DNA from: Neostapfia colusana
Taxonomy: Eukaryota; Streptophyta; Magnoliopsida; Poales; Poaceae
Length of the DNA stretch: 64,000 nt
Direction: 5' to 3'
Assembly: GCA_030760725.1 (NCBI GenBank)
Contig: JASWHV010000106.1
Location: 124,001 to 188,000 of the forward strand
Positions 54,361 to 62,851 of the stretch are shown one piece after another. The translations under genes and the position numbers were made by a program. The notes under the pieces were generated by a model. It saw only the letters and a program-made list of their open reading frames with translations, made no database searches and had not been told where the DNA came from. The first letter of the stretch is position 1, and each line of letters starts with the position of its first letter.

Positions 54361-56285
54361 TCGCCCATGAGACTTCTTATCTTTGTCAGATATGCGTTAT
54401 CTTGTCATACCTAAATTTTGAAGCATTTCGGAAAAAAAATCAAAATTTCAGAACAAAATCCAAAGGGGTTAGCCTTTGTTTTTTTACCAAAAATGACAAG
54501 TTCCATCAAAACTCGTCGTAAATTCATTTTTCTCACCCGTGAAGCTTCTTATCTTTGTCATATACGCGTTATATTGTCATACAGAAATTTTGAAGCATTA
54601 CGGAAAAATCAAAATTTCACAAAAAATCCAATGGGGTTAGCCTTTGCTTTTTCTCAATAACGGCAATTTTCATCAAAATTCATCGTAAATTCATTTTTCT
54701 CACCCGTGAAGCTTCTTATTTTTGTCAGATACGTGTGTGTTATATTGTCATACCAAAATTTTGAAGCATTTCGGAAAAAAAAACAAAATTTCACCAAAAA
54801 ATCCAAAGGTGTTAGCCTTTGCTTTTCTAATAAAAACGACAATTTTCATCAACACTCGCTGTAAATTCATTTTTCTCGCCCGTGAATCAAGACTTACTGT
54901 AAATTCATTTTTCTCACCCATGAGGCTTCTTATCTTTGTCAGATACGTGTTATCTTGTCATGCCTAAATTTTGAAGCATTTCAGAAAAAAATCAAAATTT
55001 CAGAACAAAATCCAAAGGGGTTAGCCTTTGCTTTTTACCAAAAATGGCAATTTTCATTCAAAACTCGTCGTAAATTCATTTTTCTTGCCTGTGAAGCTTC
55101 TTATCTTTGTCATATACGTGTTATCTTGTCATACCTAAATTTTGAAGCATTTCAGAAAAAAATCGAAATTTCAGAACAAAATCCAAAGGGGTTAGCCTTT
55201 GTTTTTTTTACCAAAAATGACAAGTTCCATCAAAACTCGTCGTAAATTCATTTTTCTCACCCGTGACGCTTCTTATCTTTGTGATATACGAGTTATATTG
55301 TCATACCCAAATTTTGAAGCATTTTAGAAAAAATCAAAATTTCACAAAAAATCCAAAGGGGTTAGCCTTTGCATTTTCTCAAAACGGCAATTTTCATCAA
55401 AATTTATCGTAAATTTATTTTCTCACCCTTGAAGCTTCTTATTTTTGTCAGATACATGTTATATTGTCACACCTAAATTTTGAAGAATTTCAGAAAAAAC
55501 AAAATTTCACCAAAAAATCCAAAGGGGTTAGCCTTTGCTTTTCTACCAAAAACGACAATTTTCATCAACAGTCGCCGTAAATTCATTTTTCTCGCCTGTG
55601 AATCAAAACTCACTGTAAATTCATTTTTCTCGCCCATGAGGCTTCTTGTCTTTGTCAGCTACGCGTTATCTTGTCATACCTAAATTTTGAAGCATTTCAG
55701 ATAAAAAATCAAAATTTCAGAACAAAATCCAAAGGGGTTAGCCTTTGCTTTTTACAAAAAACGGCAATTTTCATCAAAACTCGTTGTAAATTCATTTTTC
55801 TCGCCCGTGAAGCTTCTTATCTTTGTCAGATACGTGTTATGTTGTCATACCTAAATTTTGAAGCATTTCGGAAAAAAATCAAAATTTCACAAAAAATCCA
55901 AAGGGGTTAGCCTTTGTTTTTTTACCAAAAACGACAAGTTCCATCAAAACTCGTCGTAAATTCATTTTTCTCGCCCGTGAATCAAAACTCGCCATAAATT
56001 CATTTTTCTTGCCCATGAAGCTTCTTATATTTGTCATATACATGTTATATTTTCATACCTAAATTTTGAAGCATTTCAGAAAAAATCAAAATTTCACAAA
56101 AAATCCAAAGGGGGTTAGCCTGTGTTTTTTTACCAAAAATGACAAGTTCCATCAAAACTCGTCGTAAATCCATTTTTCTCGCCCGTGATGCTTCTTATCT
56201 TTGTCAGATACGCGTTATATTGTCATAAAGAAATTTTGAAGCATTTCGGAAAAAAACAAAATTTCACCAAAAAATCCAAAGGGGT
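53543..56285. repeat. HOR copy 15, 15-mer
   Basis: Same plan as copy 12: m1-m15 with the m15 monomer fused to a D-type tail before the next m1. Length is 2743 bp. m7 carries a private extra 'gtgt' at 54731-54737 ('tacgtgtgtgttatattg'). Confidence 0.7.
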
Positions 56286-59023
56286 TAGCCTTTGCTTTTC
56301 TACCAAAAACGACAATTTTCATCAACACTCGCCGTAAATTCATTTTTCTCGCCCGTGACTCAAAACTCACTGTAAATTCATTTTCTCTCCCATGAGGCTT
56401 CTTATCTTTGTCAGATACGCGTTATCTTGTCATACCTAAATTTTGAAGCATTTCAGAAAAAAAATCAAAATTTCAGAACAAAATCCAAAGGGGTTAGCCT
56501 TTGCTTTTTACCAAAAACGGCAATTTTCATCAAAACTCGTCGTAAATTCATTTTTCTCACCCGTGAAGCTTCTTATCTTTGTCAGATACGTGTTATGTTG
56601 TCATACCTAAATTTTGAAGCATTTCAGAAAAAAATAAAAATTTCACAAAAAATCCAAAGGGGTTAGCCTTTGTTTTTTTACCAAAAACGACAAGTTCCAT
56701 CAAAACTCGTTGTAAATTCATTTTTCTCGCATGTGAAGCTTCTTATCATTGTCAGATTTGCGTTATATTGTCATACCAAAATTTTTAAGCATTTCGGAAA
56801 AAAATCAAAATTTTACAAAAAATCCAAATGGGTTAGCCTTTGATTTTCTCAAAAACAGCAATTTTCATCAAAATTCGTCGTAAATTCATTTTTCTCGCCC
56901 GTGAAGCTTTTTATGTTTGTCAGTTATGTGTTATATAGTCATACCTAAATTTTGAAGCATTTCAGAAAAAAATCGAAATTTCACAAAAAATCCAAAGGGG
57001 TTAGCCTTTGCTTTTCTACCAAAAACGACAATTTTTATCAACACTCGCCGTAAATTCATTTTTCTCGCCCGTGAATCAAAACTCAATGTAAATTTGTTTT
57101 TCTCGCCCATGAGGCTTCTTATCTTTGTCAGATATGCGTTATCTTGTCATACCTAAATTTTGAAGCATTTCGGAAAAAAAATCAAAATTTCAGAACAAAA
57201 TCCAAAGGGGTTAGCCTTTGTTTTTTTACCAAAAATGACAAGTTCCATCAAAACTCGTCGTAAATTCATTTTTCTCACCCGTGAAGCTTCTTATCTTTGT
57301 CATATACGCGTTATATTGTCATACCGAAATTTTGAAGCATTACGGAAAAAATCAAAATTTCACAAAAAATCCAAAGGGGTTAACCTTTGCTTTTTCTCAA
57401 TAACGGCAATTTTCATCAAAATTCATCGTAAATTCATTTTTCTCACCCGTGAAGCTTCTTATTTTTGTCAGATACGTGTTATATTGTCATACCTAAATTT
57501 TGAAGCATTTCGGAAAAAAAAACAAAATTTCACCAAAAAATCCAAAGGTGTTAGCCTTTGCTTTTCTAATAAAAACGACAATTTTCATCAACACTCGCTG
57601 TAAATTCATTTTTCTCGCCCGTGAATCAAGACTTACTGTAAATTCATTTTTCTCACCCATGAGGCTTCTTATCTTTGTCAGATACGTGTTATCTTGTCAT
57701 GCCTAAATTTTGAAGCATTTCAGAAAAAAATCAAAATTTCAGAACAAAATCCAAAGGGGTTAGCCTTTGCTTTTTACCAAAAATGGCAATTTTCATTCAA
57801 AACTCGTCGTAAATTCATTTTTCTTGCCTGTGAAGCTTCTTATCTTTGTCATATACGTGTTATCTTGTCATACCTAAATTTTGAAGCATTTCAGAAAAAA
57901 ATCGAAATTTCAGAACAAAATCCAAAGGGGTTAGCCTTTGTTTTTTTACCAAAAATGACAAGTTCCATCAAAACTCGTCGTAAATTCATTTTTCTCACCC
58001 GTGACGCTTCTTATCTTTGTGATATACGAGTTATATTGTCATACCCAAATTTTGAAGCATTTCGGAAAAAATCAAAATTTCACAAAAAATCCAAAGGGGT
58101 TAGCCTTTGCATTTTCTCAAAACGGCAATTTTCATCAAAATTTATCGTAAATTTATTTTTCTCACCCGTGAAGCTTCTTATTTTTGTCAGATACATGTTA
58201 TATTGTCACACCTAAATTTTGAAGAATTTCAGAAAAAACAAAATTTCACCAAAAAATCCAAAGGGGTTAGCCTTTGCTTTTCTACCAAAAACGACAATTT
58301 TCATCAACAGTCGCCGTAAATTCATTTTTCTCGCCTGTGAATCAAAACTCACTGTAAATTCATTTTTCTCGCCCATGAGGCTTCTTGTCTTTGTCAGCTA
58401 CGCGTTATCTTGTCATACCTAAATTTTGAAGCATTTCAGATAAAAAATCAAAATTTCAGAACAAAATCCAAAGGGGCTAGCCTTTGCTTTTTACAAAAAA
58501 CGGCAATTTTCATCAAAACTCGTTGTAAATTCATTTTTCTCGCCCGTGAAGCTTCTTATCTTTGTCAGATACGTGTTATGTTGTCATACCTAAATTTTGA
58601 AGCATTTCGGAAAAAAATCAAAATTTCACAAAAAATCCAAAGGGGTTAGCCTTTGTTTTTTTACCAAAAACGACAAGTTCCATCAAAACTCGTCGTAAAT
58701 TCATTTTTCTCGCCCGTGAATCAAAACTCGCCATAAATTCATTTTTCTTGCCCATGAAGCTTCTTATATTTGTCATATACGTGTTATATTTTCATACCTA
58801 AATTTTGAAGCATTTCAGAAAAAATCAAAATTTCATAAAAAATCCAAAGGGGGTTAGCCTGTGTTTTTTTACCAAAAATGACAAGTTCCATCAAAACTCG
58901 TCGTAAATCCATTTTTCTCGCCCGTGATGCTTCTTATCTTTGTCAGATAAGCGTTATATTGTCATACAGAAATTTTGAAGCATTTCGGAAAAAACAAAAT
59001 TTCACCAAAAAATCCAAAGGGGT
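56286..59023. repeat. HOR copy 16, 15-mer
   Basis: Tandem partner of copy 15 at ~2.74 kb with the same fused m15 end. Length is 2738 bp. From m3-m4 on it shares bases with copy 15, for example 'tacccaaattttg' (55304/58042). Confidence 0.7.
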
Positions 59024-59232
59024 TAGCCTTTGCTTTTCAACCAAAAACGACAATTTTCATCAACACTCGCCGTAAATTCATTTTTCTCGCCCGTGACTCA
59101 AAACTCACTGTAAATTCATTTTCTCTCCCATGAGGCTTCTTATCTTTGTCAGATACGCGTTATCTTGTCATACCTAAATTTTGAAGCATTTCAGAAAAAA
59201 AATCAAAATTTCAGAACAAAATCCAAAGGGGT
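59024..59232. repeat. Reference monomer m1 (type A, long)
   Basis: 209 bp. Diagnostic bases are 'cttttcaaccaaaaacgac', 'gtgactcaaaactc' and 'attttctctcccatgagg'. It marks the start of each HOR and is the best single probe for HOR phase. The HindIII site is lost (gaggcttc). Confidence 0.85.
59072..59147. repeat. Example of the internal 38-bp duplication that makes L monomers
   Basis: In m1 'gtaaattcatttt' begins at 59072 and again at 59110, a 38-bp step. The second copy is preceded by 'ctcaaaactcact', which repeats the 'actcgcc' context before the first. S monomers have this segment once. The 38-bp step accounts for the 207-212 bp versus 166-173 bp length classes. Confidence 0.88.
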
Positions 59233-59401
59233 TAGCCTTTGCTTTTTACCAAAAACGGCAATTTTCATCAAAACTCGTCGTAAATTCATTTTTCTCACCC
59301 GTGAAGCTTCTTATCTTTGTCAGATACGTGTTATGTTGTCATACCTAAATTTTGAAGCATTTCAGAAAAAAATAAAAATTTCACAAAAAATCCAAAGGGG
59401 T
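59233..59401. repeat. Reference monomer m2 (type B, short)
   Basis: 169 bp, with 'ttttaccaaaaacggc', 'tcacccgtgaagctt' and 'tacgtgttatgttgtc'. The tail has 'aaaaaataaaaatttcac', where most monomers have tcaaaatttcac. Confidence 0.85.
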
Positions 59402-59571
59402 TAGCCTTTGTTTTTTTTACCAAAAACGACAAGTTCCATCAAAACTCGTTGTAAATTCATTTTTCTCGCCTGTGAAGCTTCTTATCATTGTCAGATTTGC
59501 GTTATATTGTCACACCAAAATTTTTAAGCATTTCGGAAAAAATCAAAATTTCACAAAAAATCCAAAGGGGT
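59402..59571. repeat. Reference monomer m3 (type C, short)
   Basis: 170 bp, with 'acgacaagttccatc', 'atcattgtcagatttgcg' and 'accaaaatttttaagc'. 'atttgcg' in place of atacgcg makes it easy to follow across HORs. Confidence 0.85.
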
Positions 59572-59741
59572 TAGCCTTTGATTTTTCTCAAAAACAGCAA
59601 TTTTCATCAAAATTCATCGTAAATTCATTTTTCTCGCCCGTGAAGCTTTTTATTTTTGTCAGTTATGTGTTATATAGTTATACCTAAATTTTGAAGCATT
59701 TCAAAAAAAAATCGAAATTTCACAAAAAAATCCAAAGGGGT
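59572..59741. repeat. Reference monomer m4 (type D, short)
   Basis: 170 bp, with 'gatttttctcaaaaacagc' and 'gaagctttttat' followed by 'gtcagttatgtgttatatag'. One of the most diverged monomers in the HOR, and stable in position after m3. Confidence 0.85.
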
Positions 59742-59950
59742 TAGCCTTTGCTTTTCTACCAAAAACGACAATTTTTATCAACACTCGCCGTAAATTCATT
59801 TTTCTCGCCCGTGAATCAAAACTCAATGTAAATTTATTTTTCTCGCCCATGAGGCTTCTTATCTTTGTCAGATACGCGTTATCTTGTCATACCTAAATTT
59901 TGAAGCATTTCGGAAAAAAATCAAAATTTCAGAACAAAATCCAAAGGGGT
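59742..59950. repeat. Reference monomer m5 (type A, long)
   Basis: 209 bp, with 'caatttttatcaacactcg' and 'actcaatgtaaatttattt' in the second copy of the internal duplication. No B-type monomer follows it, so this sub-block is A-C-D instead of A-B-C-D. Confidence 0.85.
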
Positions 59951-60119
59951 TAGCCTTTGTTTTTTTACCAAAAATGACAAGTTCCATCAAAACTCGTCGT
60001 AAATTCATTTTTCTCACCCATGAAGCTTCTTATCTTTGTCATATATGCATTATATTGTCATACCAAAATTTTGAAGCATTACGGAAAAAATCAAAATTTC
60101 ACAAAAAATCCAAAGGTGT
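59951..60119. repeat. Reference monomer m6 (type C, short)
   Basis: 169 bp, with 'atgacaagttcc' and 'gaagcattacgg' near the end, where other monomers have catttcgg or catttcag. Confidence 0.85.
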
Positions 60120-60289
60120 TAGCCTTTGCTTTTTCTCAATAACGGCAATTTTCATCAAAATTCATCGTAAATTCATTTTTCTCACCCGTGAAGCTTCTTA
60201 TTTTTGTCAGATACGTATTATATTGTTATATCTAAATTTTGAAGCATTTCGGAAAGAAAACAAAATTTCACCAAAAAATCCAAAGGTGT
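60120..60289. repeat. Reference monomer m7 (type D, short)
   Basis: 170 bp, with 'tttctcaataacggc' (aata instead of aaaa) and a tail 'caaaatttcacc'. The first monomer of the m7-m8-m9 cassette that is amplified elsewhere. Confidence 0.85.
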
Positions 60290-60497
60290 TAGCCTTTGCT
60301 TTTCTAATAAAAACGACAATTTTCATCAACACTCGCCGTAAATTCATTTTTCTCGCCCGTGAATCAAGACTTACTGTAAATTCATTTTTCTAACCCATGA
60401 GGCTTCTTATCTTTGTCAGATACGTGTTATCTTGTCATGCCTAAATTTTGAAGCATTTCAGAAAAAATCAAAATTTCAGAACAAAATCCAAAGGGGT
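60290..60497. repeat. Reference monomer m8 (type A, long)
   Basis: 208 bp, with 'ttttctaataaaaacgac', 'aatcaagacttactg' and 'cttgtcatgcc'. These three marks identify it in every HOR. Confidence 0.85.
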
Positions 60498-60667
60498 TAG
60501 CCTTTGCTTTTTACCAAAAATGGCAATTTTCATTCAAAACTCGTCGTAAATTCATTTTTCTCGCCTGTGAAGCTTCTTATCTTTGTCATATACGTGTTAT
60601 CTTGTCATACCTAAATTTTGAAGCATTTCAGAAAAAATCAAAATTTCAGAACAAAATCCAAAGGGGT
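60498..60667. repeat. Reference monomer m9 (type B, short)
   Basis: 170 bp, with 'aatggcaattttcattc' (extra t before caaaactcg) and 'catatacgtgttatcttg'. Unlike m2, its tail is 'tttcagaacaaaatcc', the form otherwise found after A-type monomers. Confidence 0.85.
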
Positions 60668-60836
60668 TAGCCTTTGTTTTTTTTACCAAAAATGACAAGT
60701 TCCATCAAAACTCGTCGTAAATTCATTTTCTCACCCGTGACGCTTCTTATCTTTGTGATATACGAGTTATATTGTCATACCGAAATTTTGAAGCATTTCA
60801 GAAAAAATCAAAATTTCACAAAAAATCCAAAGGGGT
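60668..60836. repeat. Reference monomer m10 (type C, short)
   Basis: 169 bp, with 'gtgacgcttc' and 'tttgtgatatacgagtt'. HindIII site lost (gacgcttc). Confidence 0.85.
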
Positions 60837-61003
60837 TAGCCTTTGCATTTTCTCAAAACGGCAATTTTCATCAAAATTCATCGTAAATTTATTTTTCTCA
60901 CCCATGAAGCTTCTTATTTTTGTCAGATACGTGTTATATTGTCACACCTAAATTTTGAAGAATTTCAGAAAAAACAAAATTTCACCAAAAAATCCAAAGG
61001 GGT
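60837..61003. repeat. Reference monomer m11 (type D, short)
   Basis: 167 bp, with 'tgcattttctcaaaacggc', 'gtaaatttatttttc', 'attgtcacacc' and 'gaagaatttcag'. It is 2-3 bp shorter than other S monomers. Confidence 0.85.
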
Positions 61004-61213
61004 TAGCCTTTGCTTTTCTACCAAAAACGACAATTTTCATCAACAGTCGCCGTAAATTCATTTTTCTCGCCTGTGAATCAAAACTCACTGTAAATTCATT
61101 TTTCTCGCCCATGAGGCTTCTTGTCTTTATCAGCTACGCGTTATCTTGTCACACCTAAATTTTGAAGCATTTAAGATAAAAAATCAAAATTTCAGAACAA
61201 AATCCAAAGGGAT
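61004..61213. repeat. Reference monomer m12 (type A, long)
   Basis: 210 bp, with 'caacagtcgccg', 'ctcgcctgtgaatc', 'cttcttgtctttatcagc' and a tail with 'agataaaaaatc'. Confidence 0.85.
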
Positions 61214-61382
61214 TAGCCTTTGCTTTTTATAAAAAACGGCAATTTTCATCAAAACTCGTTGTAAATTCATTTTTCTCGCCCGTGAAGCTTCTTATCTTTG
61301 TCAGATACGTGTTATGTTGTCATACCTAAATTTTGAAGCATTTCGGAAAAAAATCAAAATTTCACAAAAAATCCAAAGGGGT
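61214..61382. repeat. Reference monomer m13 (type B, short)
   Basis: 169 bp, with 'tttttataaaaaacggc' (usually tttttacaaaaaacggc) and 'actcgttgtaaattc'. Very similar to m18. Confidence 0.85.
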
Positions 61383-61589
61383 TAGCCTTTGTTTTTTTAC
61401 CAAAAACGACAAGTTCCATCAACACTCGTCGTAAATTCATTTTTCTCGCCCGTGAATCAAAACTCGCCATAAATTCATTTTTCTTGCCCATGAAGCTTCT
61501 TATATTTGTCATATACGCGTTATATTTTCATACCTAAATTTTGAAGCATTTCAGAAAAATCAAAATTTCACAAAAAATCCAAAGGGGGT
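61383..61589. repeat. Reference monomer m14 (type C, long)
   Basis: 207 bp: a C-type head ('acgacaagttcc') combined with the internal duplication ('actcgccataaattc' and 'ttcttgccc'). Also 'catatacgcgttatattttc'. It is doubled in HOR copies 5, 7 and 9. Confidence 0.85.
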
Positions 61590-61758
61590 TAGCCTGTGTT
61601 TTTTTACCAAAAATGACAAGTTCCATCAAAACTCGTCGTAAATCCATTTTTCTCGCCCATGATGCTTCTTATCTTTGTCAGATACGCGTTATATTGTCAT
61701 ACAGAAATTTTGAAGCATTTCGGAAAAAATCAAAATTTCACAAAAAATCCAAAGGGTT
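61590..61758. repeat. Reference monomer m15 (type C, short)
   Basis: 169 bp, with 'gggttagcctgtgtt' (tgtg instead of tttg), 'cgtaaatccattt', 'gatgcttc' and 'catacagaaattttg'. HindIII site lost. Confidence 0.85.
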
Positions 61759-61927
61759 TAGCCTTTGCTTTTTCTGAAAAACGGCAATTTTCATCAAAAT
61801 TCATCGTAAATTCTATTTTCTCACCCTTGAAGCTTCTTATTTTTGTCAGATACGTGTTATATTGTCATACCTAAATTTTGAAGCATTTCAGAAAAAAACA
61901 AAATTTCACCAAAAAATCCAAAGGGGT
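61759..61927. repeat. Reference monomer m16 (type D, short)
   Basis: 169 bp, preceded by 'aaagggtttagcc'. It has 'gtaaattctattttc' (usually gtaaattcttttttc) and 'cacccttgaagc'. Paralogous to m21. Confidence 0.85.
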
Positions 61928-62136
61928 TAGCATTTGCTTTTCTACCAAAACTGACAATTTTCATCAACACTCACCGTAAATTCATTTTTCTCGCCCGTGA
62001 ATCGAAACTCACTGTAAATTCATTTTTCTCGCCCATGAGGCTTCTTGTCTTTGTCAGATACGCGTTATTTTGTCATACCTAAACTTTGAAGCATTTCAGA
62101 AAAAAATCAAAATTTCAGAACAAAATCCAAAGGGGT
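61928..62136. repeat. Reference monomer m17 (type A, long)
   Basis: 209 bp, with 'caacactcaccg', 'gtgaatcgaaactc', 'gcgttattttgtc' and 'cctaaactttgaag'. It is the left partner in the recurrent m17/m1 fusions. Confidence 0.85.
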
Positions 62137-62306
62137 TAGCCTTTGCTTTTTACAAAAAACGGCAATTTTCATCAAAACTCGTTGTAAATTCATTTTTCTC
62201 GCCCGTGAAGCTTCTTATCTTTGTCAGATACGTGTTATGTTGTCATACCTAAATTTTGAAGCATTTCGGAAAAAAAATCAAAATTTCACAAAAAATCCAA
62301 AGGGGT
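62137..62306. repeat. Reference monomer m18 (type B, short)
   Basis: 170 bp, with 'tttttacaaaaaacggc' and 'actcgttgtaaattc'. Nearly the same as m13 apart from a few bases. Confidence 0.85.
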
Positions 62307-62513
62307 TAGCCTTTGTTTTTTACCAAAAATGACAAGTTCCATCAAAACTCGTCGTAAATTCATTTTTCTCGCCCGTGAATCAAAACTCGCCATAAATTCA
62401 TTTTTCTTGCCCATGAAGCTTCTTATATTTGTAAGATACACGTTATATTTTCATACCTAAATTTTGAAGCATTTCAGAAAAAATCAAAATTTCACAAAAA
62501 ATCCAAAGGGGAT
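62307..62513. repeat. Reference monomer m19 (type C, long)
   Basis: 207 bp, like m14 but with 'atgacaagttcc' and 'agatacacgttatattttc'. Its internal duplication reads 'actcgccataaattc', as in m14. Confidence 0.85.
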
Positions 62514-62681
62514 TAGCCTGTGTTTTTTTACCAAAAATGACAAGTTCCATCAAAACTCGTCGTAAACCCATTTTTCTTGCCCGTGATGCTTCTTATCTTT
62601 GTCAGATACGCGTTATATTGTCATACAGAAGTTTTAAAGCATTTCAGAAAAAATCAAAATTTCACAAAAATCCAAAGGGGT
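62514..62681. repeat. Reference monomer m20 (type C, short)
   Basis: 168 bp, with 'attagcctgtgtt', 'cgtaaacccattt' and 'catacagaagttttaaagc'. Paralogous to m15. Confidence 0.85.
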
Positions 62682-62851
62682 TAGCCTTTGCTTTTTCTCA
62701 AAAATGGCAATTTTCATCAAAATTCATCTTAAATTCTTTTTTCTCACCCTTGAAGCTTCTTATTTTTGTCAGATACGTGTTATATTGTCATACCTAAATT
62801 TTGAAGCATTTCAGAAAAAAAACAAAATTTCACCAAAAAATCCAAAGGGGT
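62682..62851. repeat. Reference monomer m21 (type D, short)
   Basis: 170 bp, with 'tctcaaaaatggcaatttt', 'catcttaaattcttttttc' and 'cacccttgaagc'. The last monomer before the next m1. Confidence 0.85.

Larger units (their letters stand above)
54400..59450. repeat. Tandem duplication, period ~2.74 kb
   Basis: Matching points at 54418/57160, 54955/57694, 55671/58410 and 56427/59165 (offset 2742 falling to 2738). The unit is the 15-monomer HOR. The similarity fails at m3-m4 of the second copy (~59.45 kb), where the sequence switches to the type seen at 48.1 kb ('tattgtcacaccaaaattt'). Confidence 0.78.
59024..62851. repeat. HOR copy 17, complete canonical 21-mer
   Basis: The cleanest full higher-order repeat: 21 monomers, 3828 bp, seven L and fourteen S in the order LSSS LSS LSSS LS LSS LS LSS. 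I use it as the reference for numbering; each monomer is listed separately below. In type letters it reads ABCD, ACD, ABCD, AB(C-long)CD, AB(C-long)CD. The last two five-monomer blocks (m12-m16 and m17-m21) resemble each other monomer for monomer, so they probably arose by duplication. Confidence 0.85.
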
